A stretch of DNA of 64,000 bases, from positions 25,626-89,625 of IMG/VR virus record IMGVR_UViG_3300035661_000029, one strand, 5' to 3'. The DNA comes from a virus. Position 1 is the first letter of the stretch, and the number at the start of each line of letters is the position of its first letter. Below are positions 22,810 to 30,549 of this stretch, piece by piece. The notes under the pieces were generated by a model, which worked only from the letters and a program-made list of their open reading frames with translations, was not told where the DNA came from and did no database searches. Position numbers and translations under genes: made by a program.

Positions 22810-24066
22810 TCACGCTTCAACACTCACGCGTAATTGGTGTAGCTCGTATATTTCATCTACGATTTTTTCAGGGTTGACCATAATCGCGCCATCTATTCCA
22901 TCGTGTAAATGCAATCCAGATTGGCCAACCATGTTCCATATTTTATATCTGCACTCACGCTCCCAGCCAAAATACATCTTGAAGATTTTCTTTTGGTTTT
23001 CACGTGAAGGTTTAATTTTCAACACATGCAAGCATAAATCTTTCTTAATGCTTTTAAACTGCTTTGCGATAGAGGATAGTTTATTCCCTATTACGATTAG
23101 ATCAGAAGGTAGTAAATCAGGATTCATTTCATGAACAATCCGTACTGCTTCAGATCTACCAGACCCGTTCATCATGAGTGCTGGGGTTGCGTTAGATCCA
23201 TTTGCTAAGGACATGATCAATCTTTTAACAAGAGAAATGTTGTCATCAGTAGGTTCTAACTTTAGGTCTCTACAAAGTTCAACGCGATAGTTTGTTTTAT
23301 CTTTATCCAAACGAACTAAGTCTGGGTACTTCATCGTCATCTTTGCTGGATTGTCTTTATACTTTGGTGCAATCGTTTTGATAATGAACTGGCAATAAGC
23401 ATTTTCGATGTCAATCACTCTGCCAAATAGCATCGTGCGCAACCAACCAGGCCACATCTCAATTGCCTTGATAGGCCAAACAGACTTATCGCGTGCAAGC
23501 AGAGTGCCAGCTCGTTCATAGTAGAACTTGTGGGTCTCTTGCTTTAGAAGCCATCTTACAGCTGGGATAAGGTCCTCACGTTCTTCATCCTCTAAGCGTC
23601 GAATGACAGCTACTGAAATTCCTGGCTGTATCTTGACTGTTGATACAGTTAGGTTCTCATCTGTCGGTGGAAGTCCTGGCGCAAATTGAACTTCATCAAT
23701 GATGTTGATGATTGCTGCCATCATCTTACCACTCAATCTCTTCGGGCTTATTTGAGTTGCTTGCTTGTTGCCATTACCGAAATTGTAACCGATCTGGTTT
23801 ATCGTGAAGAATTTCTCAAGGATAACTTTCGCATCCTTGACTTGTTTAGTCAAAGAGGTAATTAGCACTTCTTCGCCGATAAAACCAGGAGCGGCAGAAT
23901 TCCGTTTAGTTAATCGATACCAAGCTACAGCCATTGATAAGATTAGACCTTGCCGCTGCTTTCGTTTTCTCCACCACATGCCATCAAGATTAAAGAAATT
24001 GCCGACGAACAGAGGATTATCACGATTCAAATCTTGTTCTACTTCTACAGGGTGGAATACTAACAT
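22810..24066 (-). CDS. palm-domain nucleic-acid polymerase-like protein (unassigned family)
   Basis: 418 residues, not a known T4 protein. Three motifs stand in polymerase order: motif A-like RVIDIENAYCQFI (Asp219), motif B-like LVKRLIMSLANGS (Lys281, Gly290), and motif C-like LHLHDGIDGAIMV (Asp389), with a WERECRYKIW helix before it. The arrangement, including YPDLVRLDKDKTNYR between A and B, recalls family-A-derived viral polymerases of the TV-Pol kind, where motif C is also HDG or DG. The N-terminal 200 residues have no recognised domain, and no 3'-5' exonuclease motif was seen. It ends a three-gene operon after a 73-aa protein and a nucleoside deoxyribosyltransferase-like enzyme (junction TGATG). 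Function as DNA polymerase, primase or transcriptase is inference. Confidence 0.5.
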   Translation of the reverse strand: MLVFHPVEVEQDLNRDNPLFVGNFFNLDGMWWRKRKQRQGLILSMAVAWYRLTKRNSAAPGFIGEEVLITSLTKQVKDAKVILEKFFTINQIGYNFGNGNKQATQISPKRLSGKMMAAIINIIDEVQFAPGLPPTDENLTVSTVKIQPGISVAVIRRLEDEEREDLIPAVRWLLKQETHKFYYERAGTLLARDKSVWPIKAIEMWPGWLRTMLFGRVIDIENAYCQFIIKTIAPKYKDNPAKMTMKYPDLVRLDKDKTNYRVELCRDLKLEPTDDNISLVKRLIMSLANGSNATPALMMNGSGRSEAVRIVHEMNPDLLPSDLIVIGNKLSSIAKQFKSIKKDLCLHVLKIKPSRENQKKIFKMYFGWERECRYKIWNMVGQSGLHLHDGIDGAIMVNPEKIVDEIYELHQLRVSVEA

Positions 24067-24557
24067 CAGAGTTCAGTGTAATGTTTCTTGATAGCTTTTA
24101 CAAGCTTTGAATATTCATCTACTAATTGTATACCATATCGCTTGCATACAATATCTACGTTGCCTTTACGAAAATAACCTTCAGGGCAACATACGATTAC
24201 AGTTTTATCTGGTTGGAACTGCTGCTGCTCTGCTTGCATGCCAAGTTCCATTAGAGTAATGGGTGACGTAGTTTTAGGATCAAAATAAAATATAACCAGA
24301 TCAGCACGGTCAAGTGCATCTAATTCCCAGATAACTTGAGCTCTAAAATTATCATTCACAATAGTTTGTGCCCACTTCGGGTCCCAGTCATCTCGTCTAG
24401 GATTAAATGCTACTGCAACTAACTGATGAAGATCATAAATAAGCTTTTTCTGCCAATCTTCAGCAGTTCCCATCTCAATAGAACCAGCTAAGAATATTGT
24501 CAAGACATTTGGATTAACCGCCTCAACTGCTGCAGGTGGTTGAAGAACTTTGATCAC
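24066..24557 (-). CDS. nucleoside 2-deoxyribosyltransferase-like protein
   Basis: 163 residues. Features of the family: IFLAGSIEMG near the start, AFNPRRDDWDP, then WELDALDRADLVIFYFDP and SPITLMELGMQ, where the Glu of MELG is the expected nucleophile. Such enzymes swap bases on deoxynucleosides or hydrolyse them and could supply modified bases or salvage nucleotides; a cytosolic role is expected. It overlaps the 73-aa gene (4 bp) and the polymerase-like gene, so all three are co-expressed. Confidence 0.8.
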   Translation of the reverse strand: MIKVLQPPAAVEAVNPNVLTIFLAGSIEMGTAEDWQKKLIYDLHQLVAVAFNPRRDDWDPKWAQTIVNDNFRAQVIWELDALDRADLVIFYFDPKTTSPITLMELGMQAEQQQFQPDKTVIVCCPEGYFRKGNVDIVCKRYGIQLVDEYSKLVKAIKKHYTEL

Positions 24558-24775
24558 GGCATTGCCCTCTTTTTCATTGCTTTATAAACTGCCTGACCAC
24601 ATTCTGGTTTGAGCACACTTTGCTTTACTGAAGTCATTGTGCCCATCACCACATCATCCATGGTAGAACGATCATGCGAGATGCTTCCTCCCACCTTCCA
24701 TTCCTTATCTACTACACCCTTGTCTTGCATGACTCTAGTGAGCTGACGAAGTTTCTTTGCTTTCTTACTGTTCAT
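24554..24775 (-). CDS. small basic hypothetical protein
   Basis: 73 residues, first gene of the polymerase-like operon. Starts MNSKKAKKLRQLTRVMQDK; lysine/arginine-rich helix, then a less ordered part (HDRSTMDDVVMGTM) and a basic end. No family recognised; nucleic-acid contact is plausible from charge only. Confidence 0.55.
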   Translation of the reverse strand: MNSKKAKKLRQLTRVMQDKGVVDKEWKVGGSISHDRSTMDDVVMGTMTSVKQSVLKPECGQAVYKAMKKRAMP

Positions 24776-24784
24776 TATTTTTCC

Positions 24785-24792
24785 TATAAATA
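24785..24792 (+). promoter_or_regulatory. T4-type late promoter (exact TATAAATA)
   Basis: Exact consensus on the plus strand, 31 nt upstream of the HNH remnant start; divergent from the 73-aa gene. Confidence 0.7.
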
Positions 24793-24823
24793 AGTTAACT
24801 CTAACTTTAATCCGTTGTTTATC

Positions 24824-25276
24824 ATGCTTAATAAATCAAAATATTCTACCTGGTACACTTCGATAATAGAACGTGCTAAGCACCGTGAAATTCAAAAGCC
24901 TTTTGAAAAACATCACATCATACCTAAATCATGTGGTGGCAAGGGAAAACTCATACTGAAGATGCAAAAATCAAAATGTCTGAATCTGCTAAACTAAGAA
25001 AAAGGCCGGCCACGTCTGACGAAACTAAGGCCCGCATATCTAAAGCAAATAAAGGCAGAAGAATGTCTGAAGAAAACATACTTAAACGCACAGGCGAAAA
25101 GAGATCAGAAGAAGCACGGTTCAATATGTCTCAAGCACAACTAGGCAAAAAACTTTCAGAAGAAACAAAAAAACAAACAGTCCTTAGCTCTAAAGGGGCG
25201 AAAATTTTCTCCAGAACATTTAGCAAAACTCAAAATATCAGCTCAAAATAGATCTAAAAAATGCCAGAAAACTTAG
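24824..25276 (+). pseudogene. HNH homing endonuclease remnant
   Basis: Starts at ATG 24824. The N-terminus YSTWYTSIIERAKHRE - FEKHHIIPKSCGG is the first half of a phage HNH domain. The rest of the HNH core is missing; after a frame change the reading goes straight to GKTHTEDAKIKMSESAK and NUMOD3 repeats (for example DETKARISKANKGRRMSEEN). A second frame change near 25190 leads to KGRKFSPEHLAKLKISAQN and a TAG at 25276, overlapping the convergent minus gene. Deletion of the catalytic core plus two frameshifts means it is inactive. Confidence 0.75.
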
Positions 25277-25913
25277 GGTTAAGATGGGAGTCAACATGCT
25301 CCACAATATACCCGTGATGGCGCTTATACAATAATACTTCCCATCTATTAGCACTTGCTGTTCCTAACTTACCAAGCTTGGGCCGCAAGATGATAAAACT
25401 GATTTGATCTGGAGGGATAACCAAATTCTCTACATAGACTGGTTCTTGCGCGTTAGCAAACTCAATCTTATGAAGCGTTCTAACTTCCTTCCTAATCATC
25501 TTATCATCTCTAAGTCTAGGATGAGCATCCTTTACTTCACTAATCTCAAATGTTCCAGACGGGAACTGTGCAGAGTGGTGAGAGCTTGGGCTAGGAGTGA
25601 TCAAAGTTTTCTTTCCTTTATTCTTAGAAAGATAACTAATGAGCGCATCAATAAATGCTGTCCTAGCTCTAAAGCTAATTGCCGGTCTCTGTGTTCCCAA
25701 AGCTGTTTCCATTTGCTCCTTCGTAGGTGAGAAGAACATCGTGCTGCCGAACTGCTTAGCTATCCATGGTCCTAAGAATGTTACTGCACGAGAATACTGT
25801 TCATAGTAACATGCGACAATCTTAAGCAAATCTGAAAACTCTGTTGTTGGACGATAGACATCAAGTTTAGCATTCCAACGGTTAATATCCTCTACTGTCT
25901 TTGCATTATCCAT
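25254..25913 (-). CDS. hypothetical protein
   Basis: 219 residues, no recognised family. Mixed alpha/beta; includes TRWEVLLYKR-type C-terminal strands (ANRWEVLLYKRHHGY) and a KIEFANAQEPVYVEN strand. The start ATG overlaps the stop of the nuclease gene by one base, so the pair is probably co-translated and may cooperate in DNA metabolism. Its 3' end overlaps the HNH remnant on the other strand. Confidence 0.6.
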   Translation of the reverse strand: MDNAKTVEDINRWNAKLDVYRPTTEFSDLLKIVACYYEQYSRAVTFLGPWIAKQFGSTMFFSPTKEQMETALGTQRPAISFRARTAFIDALISYLSKNKGKKTLITPSPSSHHSAQFPSGTFEISEVKDAHPRLRDDKMIRKEVRTLHKIEFANAQEPVYVENLVIPPDQISFIILRPKLGKLGTASANRWEVLLYKRHHGYIVEHVDSHLNPKFSGIF

Positions 25914-26464
25914 TATACACTGCTCCCATACCAGAAGCTTGGGACCTGCAAAAGATCATCAAGATAAAATATGTCTAATGACCGAGCACCTTGTGATATT
26001 GTCATACGTTCTCTTTCGGGCCTGCTGTCTTCACCACTAACAGCAACATAGACAGGTGTATGGTTCCATTTAAACACCAGGATAGGTTTCTTGTTAGTCT
26101 TAGCAGCATCGATAACTGATTCTTCAAACCATTTGAAGATGTTTGAGTTGCCTGCAACCATTGTTTCAAAGCTATCTGACTTAGCATAAGATTTGCATTC
26201 AATAGACCAATGGAATACTGTTTGAGTATCTTTTTCATTTGTAGGAACAACATCACCCACGAAAAGCTTCATAGCATCTTCACCGAACATCTTACCAAAG
26301 ATTTCGAAGTTCTTACCACCTACGCGCGCCCCGCTCTGGGGCGCGCGTATAAAGGTAAGAGGCGCAAGCGCAGTTGATAATTTCTTTGCTACTGTTAATT
26401 CAAATCCATTGCCTTTCCCCTTGGAATTAAATCTCTTTTTCTTATCCGTCTTTTCGACTGTCAT
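25913..26464 (-). CDS. PD-(D/E)xK nuclease, resolvase-like
   Basis: 183 residues. GNGFELTVAKKLS near residue 18 (conserved Glu), IRAPQSGARVGG, GDVVP (Asp) and WSIECKSYAK (E-x-K) give the full E...GD...ExK pattern of small restriction-like nucleases such as archaeal Holliday-junction resolvases. Likely acts on phage or host DNA; the substrate is unknown. Its presence next to a decayed endonuclease VII suggests a possible alternative resolvase. Its start overlaps the end of the upstream GIY-YIG gene by 23 bp. Confidence 0.7.
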   Translation of the reverse strand: MTVEKTDKKKRFNSKGKGNGFELTVAKKLSTALAPLTFIRAPQSGARVGGKNFEIFGKMFGEDAMKLFVGDVVPTNEKDTQTVFHWSIECKSYAKSDSFETMVAGNSNIFKWFEESVIDAAKTNKKPILVFKWNHTPVYVAVSGEDSRPERERMTISQGARSLDIFYLDDLLQVPSFWYGSSV

Positions 26465-27164
26465 TTTGAGCCTTTCTCATTTTAGTTACCTGCCTATAAG
26501 GAATTCCCAAAACGATAGATGCTAGTTGACAGGATTTGTATTCAACCCCATCTATAATTATTGGTATTGCATTAATGGGAGTTCTTCCGATATTTTGTTT
26601 TCCTATGTGAGCCATGTTTTCTGCTCTCATAGGATTTGTATTTTGCTGAGCTAAGGACATCCGTTTTTTAGTTTCTTCGGATTTCTTTATTCCCCTTAGA
26701 CCTTCAGATGTTTTTCTTTTGTGCTCTTCACTAAGTGCAATACCCTTTTTCCCTTTACCATAAAGAGCATTTCGCTCTTCTTGAGTAAGGGATTTGGCAT
26801 GCTCCTTAAGTGAAGTAGAAATCTTGGCCCCTATTTCATTCTTTCTTAAGAATGTTTCAGGGCCCCATCCACCTTCAGCTCTAGCAATGTTAAAAATCGG
26901 TATTTTACTTTCTCTATACAAATCAATCCAATAATTCTCTCTAAGAAAGAAATATTTCTTGTCATACTCGCCCAGCTCTTCTTTAATAGAATATTCAAAT
27001 TGTTCCGCACCGTATTTGTTCCATGCACTTTGCAAATTTCTGTTAAAGTGAGTTTGCTTAATAAGCATTCCTCTATGCTCATCCCACCGAGTATGAAGGT
27101 TCTTTGCTGAACCAATATAAGTCTTGTTGTTTGTTTTGCAAAAAATAAAATATATTCCACCCAT
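26442..27164 (-). CDS. GIY-YIG homing endonuclease (intact)
   Basis: 240 residues, the only intact mobile endonuclease in the window. MGGIYFIFCKTNNKTYIGSAKN gives both GIY and YIG elements, with Arg (LHTRWDEH) and Glu-containing helix (LRENYWIDLY). NUMOD3-type repeats follow (SEEHKRKTSEGLRGIKKSEETKKRMS), then a NUMOD1/HTH-like end (EYKSCQLASIVLGIPYRQVTKM). It lies between gp46 and the nuclease gene. Oddity: an exact late promoter lies only five bases before the start codon, so its mRNA would be almost leaderless. Confidence 0.88.
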   Translation of the reverse strand: MGGIYFIFCKTNNKTYIGSAKNLHTRWDEHRGMLIKQTHFNRNLQSAWNKYGAEQFEYSIKEELGEYDKKYFFLRENYWIDLYRESKIPIFNIARAEGGWGPETFLRKNEIGAKISTSLKEHAKSLTQEERNALYGKGKKGIALSEEHKRKTSEGLRGIKKSEETKKRMSLAQQNTNPMRAENMAHIGKQNIGRTPINAIPIIIDGVEYKSCQLASIVLGIPYRQVTKMRKAQNDSRKDG

Positions 27165-27168
27165 CCTG

Positions 27169-27176
27169 TATTTATA
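27169..27176 (-). promoter_or_regulatory. T4-type late promoter (exact TATAAATA) abutting a start codon
   Basis: Exact consensus on the reverse strand; transcription should begin close to the GIY-YIG start codon at 27164. Confidence 0.6.
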
Positions 27177-27206
27177 GGCATAGGGAAATAAAAGGGCACA
27201 GGATGA

Positions 27207-27327
27207 CTACGTTAGTCTGTAGCCAAACCACCACATATCAAGTCTTACAGTCCATTTACTGTCATGTTGGCAGAAACCAAATCGCGTCATTCAGCTGTCC
27301 TGGTGTCATTGGAACTCTACTTATCAT
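27207..27327 (-). CDS. one or two very short ORFs after gp46
   Basis: ORF 1: ATG at 27327 overlaps the gp46 stop (ATGA), 21 residues (MISRVPMTPGQLNDAIWFLPT). ORF 2: ATG at 27290 with AGGA eight bases before it, 27 residues (MTRFGFCQHDSKWTVRL... RLT) ending at TAG 27207. Deleting one T at the TTT near 27275 would fuse them into one 39-residue protein. Both parts look coding; whether two microproteins or one broken gene is open. Confidence 0.35.
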
Positions 27328-29084
27328 GTTACTCCTAACTCAGAACCACTCTCATCTAGAATTCTAGAGAAGCCATTCTCTTTACGAACAATAACCGTTC
27401 TATCAAATCTTCCTACTGCTTCTGGGCGGTGAGAGATAATCCAAAGCCCGAGATGTTCATCTCTAGCTTTAGTCTTTAGTAGTTTAAAAATACTTTCAAC
27501 ACCAGACCCGTCTAATGAAGCATCAATCTCGTCTATGAATAAACAATTTACCCATGAGTGAAGGTGATGAAGCACATCTCTGAATGCTAATGATAGGGAA
27601 AGGTTGACTCGCTTCTTTTCACCACCAGATAGATTACCGAAATCTAGTTCACGCCCATATTCAGAAACTGTGCAGCTCATGTCATCATCAAACTTTACAA
27701 CGTGAGGAAGACCTGTCTCTTTTGTATAGAGCATAAGCTGCTTGTTCAAGAAAGGAATTGTCTTGCTGATAATCTTACGACGAATGAACGAGTTCTTATC
27801 TGTAAGAAGCTTCAGCAAGAATTGCTGGTGCTCTAATTCCTTTCGAATGTTATCCAAGTCAGAGTACGAAACAGTCTTGACTGCTTGCGACTTCAGCTGT
27901 TCATGAGCTTCAATGTGAGGGTTTGCAGACGCAACGAGATCATCGATCTTAGACTGCGCGGTGAGAGCAGAATTTTCTGCTTTGATTGCTGCTTCTAAGC
28001 TAGAAAACTGCATAACCTCTTTAGCTGCAGCCTGCTGATCTTCTAGCTCGATAGATTCTGTAGTCTTGTTATCAATCTTAGCAGTAAGATCAGCAAGCTG
28101 GCTCTTCTTACGCTCGAATAACTTCTGCTTTTCTACCAGCTTATCTGCAGCACCTGCATACGCTTGCAAACAGTAAGGACACTTAGCTTCTGTCAGATGC
28201 TTTAATTCGCCATCAAGCTTCTTCGCATCATTTGACATTGCAAGTTTTTCAGTTCTAAGAACTTGAAGCTGAGCATTTATCTCACGTTCTTGCTTTGCTA
28301 AGTCAGCTACCAGAGCGTGGAGTTCCTTTTCCTCAGCCATATTAACTTGCTGCACCCGATGAAGTTCACTGCGCAGAATGTTAACTTGCTTTTCACGATC
28401 TTCATCCCACCGAAATACACGAGCAGCCGCATCTTTTAGCTGTCGATTGTAGAGAGCTACTTGGCCTTCTTGTTCCTTGATGATAGCTTCTTGAATTGCA
28501 ATGCTACCTTCAGTTGTCTTGATGATTTCCTTTAGCTTAATCGCCTTCTCCGTAAGCATGGTGATGTTGAAGAGCTCTTCAATTTGCGCACGCTGTTGTG
28601 AGACAGGCATTTGCAGGAATGGAGTCGAACTTCCAGAGAAGATAACAACCTTAGTGAATAGTTCGTAGCTCATACCAACTATCTCGCATATGAACCTATC
28701 ATTCTCTGTAACACTATCAAGTGTTACATCTTCACCATTCATTGATATATTGATGTTGAAAGTTTCACCACGTTGCCGGAGGATTTCAAACACATCTTTG
28801 CCCTTTTCAAAGGTCAATCTAACTTCCATCAAAGTGTTCTTTGAACTGTTGGTAGTGTTAATCAGCTTTTGCAGAGAGATGTTATCGAATGGTTTGTTAT
28901 AGAGAGCATAACAGATTGCATTTAGAATAGTTGTTTTTCCGCATCCATTCGCTCCACCAGTATCTGCATTATCTCCCTGAACAAGGGTGCTCGTGGTATC
29001 AGAAAGATCAATTTCAATAGCCACGTTGCCAAACGATAAAAAATTTCGCAAAGACAAAGATTTAAATTTAAAAGGTGTGCTCAT
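27324..29084 (-). CDS. 46: recombination endonuclease subunit gp46 (Rad50/SbcC-like ATPase)
   Basis: 586 residues (T4 gp46: 560). With gp47 it resects DNA ends for recombination-dependent replication and degrades host DNA. Walker A GGANGCGKTT at 43-52, long coiled coil with zinc hook CPYC near the middle, ABC signature NLSGGEKKRVNLSLSL, Walker B CLFIDEIDASLDG and the switch His in WIISHRPE. Start FKFKSLSLRNFLSFG is typical. Overlaps the small terminase-like gene by four bases. Confidence 0.95.
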   Translation of the reverse strand: MSTPFKFKSLSLRNFLSFGNVAIEIDLSDTTSTLVQGDNADTGGANGCGKTTILNAICYALYNKPFDNISLQKLINTTNSSKNTLMEVRLTFEKGKDVFEILRQRGETFNINISMNGEDVTLDSVTENDRFICEIVGMSYELFTKVVIFSGSSTPFLQMPVSQQRAQIEELFNITMLTEKAIKLKEIIKTTEGSIAIQEAIIKEQEGQVALYNRQLKDAAARVFRWDEDREKQVNILRSELHRVQQVNMAEEKELHALVADLAKQEREINAQLQVLRTEKLAMSNDAKKLDGELKHLTEAKCPYCLQAYAGAADKLVEKQKLFERKKSQLADLTAKIDNKTTESIELEDQQAAAKEVMQFSSLEAAIKAENSALTAQSKIDDLVASANPHIEAHEQLKSQAVKTVSYSDLDNIRKELEHQQFLLKLLTDKNSFIRRKIISKTIPFLNKQLMLYTKETGLPHVVKFDDDMSCTVSEYGRELDFGNLSGGEKKRVNLSLSLAFRDVLHHLHSWVNCLFIDEIDASLDGSGVESIFKLLKTKARDEHLGLWIISHRPEAVGRFDRTVIVRKENGFSRILDESGSELGVT

Positions 29085-29482
29085 TTAAAATATTCTATAG
29101 AACGTGTCTTATTGTGATAAATTGACGGGAGTAAAGCGCCTACCATATCCTCATTCATCTCTACTAAACGATGTATGAACACATAGCTAAGTGCTCTACC
29201 CTTTAGATGGTTAGAAGTATAAATGAATTGTATCCTACTTCCATTATCAAACTCTGTGATCATGCGAGTTTTTCTAATTAATTTTGCAAATGCCATCCAC
29301 ACCGGAACAGTAGCATGCGCTGCCCAAATATTGTTTGATATTTGGGCAGCAAAAGAAAATTTAGGAACTATAAAAGCAACATTCTGGTGTGGATAGAAGC
29401 AACACACTCGTAGTGCTTGATGAATCGCTTCTATGTCCGAGCATGTAATATCGGAATCAAATTGTTCTTTAAAGCTGGCCAT
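29081..29482 (-). CDS. terminase-large-subunit-like fragment, catalytically degenerate
   Basis: 133 residues from ATG 29482 (MASFKEQFDSDI), inside the end of gp47; a longer frame to 29560 is rejected. The central part resembles the second half of a gp17-type packaging ATPase: NVAFIVPKFSFAAQISNN, then ITEFDNGSRIQFIYTSNHLKGRALSYVFIHRLVEM (compare T4 ELDNGSSIGAY - RGNSFAMIYIEDCAF). Walker A is absent and the Walker B acidic pair is replaced by His-Arg. It lies between the gp46 and gp47 genes with overlaps on both sides, so it is co-expressed with the nuclease complex. Role unknown. Confidence 0.6.
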   Translation of the reverse strand: MASFKEQFDSDITCSDIEAIHQALRVCCFYPHQNVAFIVPKFSFAAQISNNIWAAHATVPVWMAFAKLIRKTRMITEFDNGSRIQFIYTSNHLKGRALSYVFIHRLVEMNEDMVGALLPSIYHNKTRSIEYFK

Positions 29483-30491
29483 AAATTTCAATAAGTTTGC
29501 TAGCATTAATCGTAGTAGTGCCGGAGATACCTGTTTGAAGCATTCTGATAACAGCATCATTCAATGATCCCATATCAAAGTCTTCCATCTCTTCACCAGC
29601 AATTGCTTCCTTACGTTCAGCAGAGTTTTCTTCTAAAGAGAATTCACGAAGTCCTAATGTCTTAATCATTTCTTCTCGTAGTGTTTGCGCTTCTGAATAA
29701 CCAACGTCGATGTCAATCAAACAACGAACACGACACTTAGCAGGAAAATCTAGCTGACCATTCAACACATCAGACAATTTAACCTTTCGATACTTGGGGC
29801 AATCACCCCAATCAATAAATGAAACGTCGTCATCTTGTGCATCCAGAATACACATGCCTCGCGCATCATCCCACACATCACCATAATTAGTAGGAAACGT
29901 ATTGCCGATGTAAATGACATTATCTTGCATTTGGCGTTTGTGATAATGCCCAGAAAAAAGATATTTAGGTATTTTAAAGAGCGAATGGTCTGGTCCATGG
30001 TCCATTCTCCTATCAGTTCCAGTCACCACAAAATTTCTAAATTCAAAATGTCCAAATACATAATCTGGCTTTTCTTTCTCTATCAAACTAGCAGCGTTAG
30101 CATATTCGTCCTTGAACAAATATGGGAAAAACATCATCTTACCAACTTGCATAGGTTCATTAACCAAGATGATATTTTTAAACTTAGAATAATGATACGT
30201 AGAAAACTGATTTCTATTTTCGCGGTGAAACAAATCGTGGTTGCCAACACAAAAATATATTGGAATATTCAGTTCATCTAATTTTGCTAATGAATCAAAG
30301 GATTTATTAAGTGTTTGGATATTAACACTATTCCGATTTTCGAACCAATCCCCAAGAAAACAAATAGCCTTACAATTATTTTCAATTAAATTTTTAATAA
30401 ACCAATCTATATATTCAGCACAATCAAGATTGTGCTGAATAGAATTATTTTTAGCACCCCAATGAATATCAGTCATTAATGCTATTTTCAT
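29469..30491 (-). CDS. 47: recombination endonuclease gp47 (Mre11/SbcD-like)
   Basis: 340 residues (T4 gp47: 339). Metallophosphoesterase motifs in order: MTDIHWGAKN, FLGDWFENR, CVGNHDLFHRE, FGHFEFRN and FSGHYHKRQ. Partner of gp46. First gene of the three-gene gp47 - small ORF - gp46 series, 58 nt after gp55. Confidence 0.95.
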   Translation of the reverse strand: MKIALMTDIHWGAKNNSIQHNLDCAEYIDWFIKNLIENNCKAICFLGDWFENRNSVNIQTLNKSFDSLAKLDELNIPIYFCVGNHDLFHRENRNQFSTYHYSKFKNIILVNEPMQVGKMMFFPYLFKDEYANAASLIEKEKPDYVFGHFEFRNFVVTGTDRRMDHGPDHSLFKIPKYLFSGHYHKRQMQDNVIYIGNTFPTNYGDVWDDARGMCILDAQDDDVSFIDWGDCPKYRKVKLSDVLNGQLDFPAKCRVRCLIDIDVGYSEAQTLREEMIKTLGLREFSLEENSAERKEAIAGEEMEDFDMGSLNDAVIRMLQTGISGTTTINASKLIEIYGQL

Positions 30492-30549
30492 TTGACCTCC
30501 TTTTGCAGGGCTCTATCAACTAATGAATTATATATTTTCGTATAATTCA

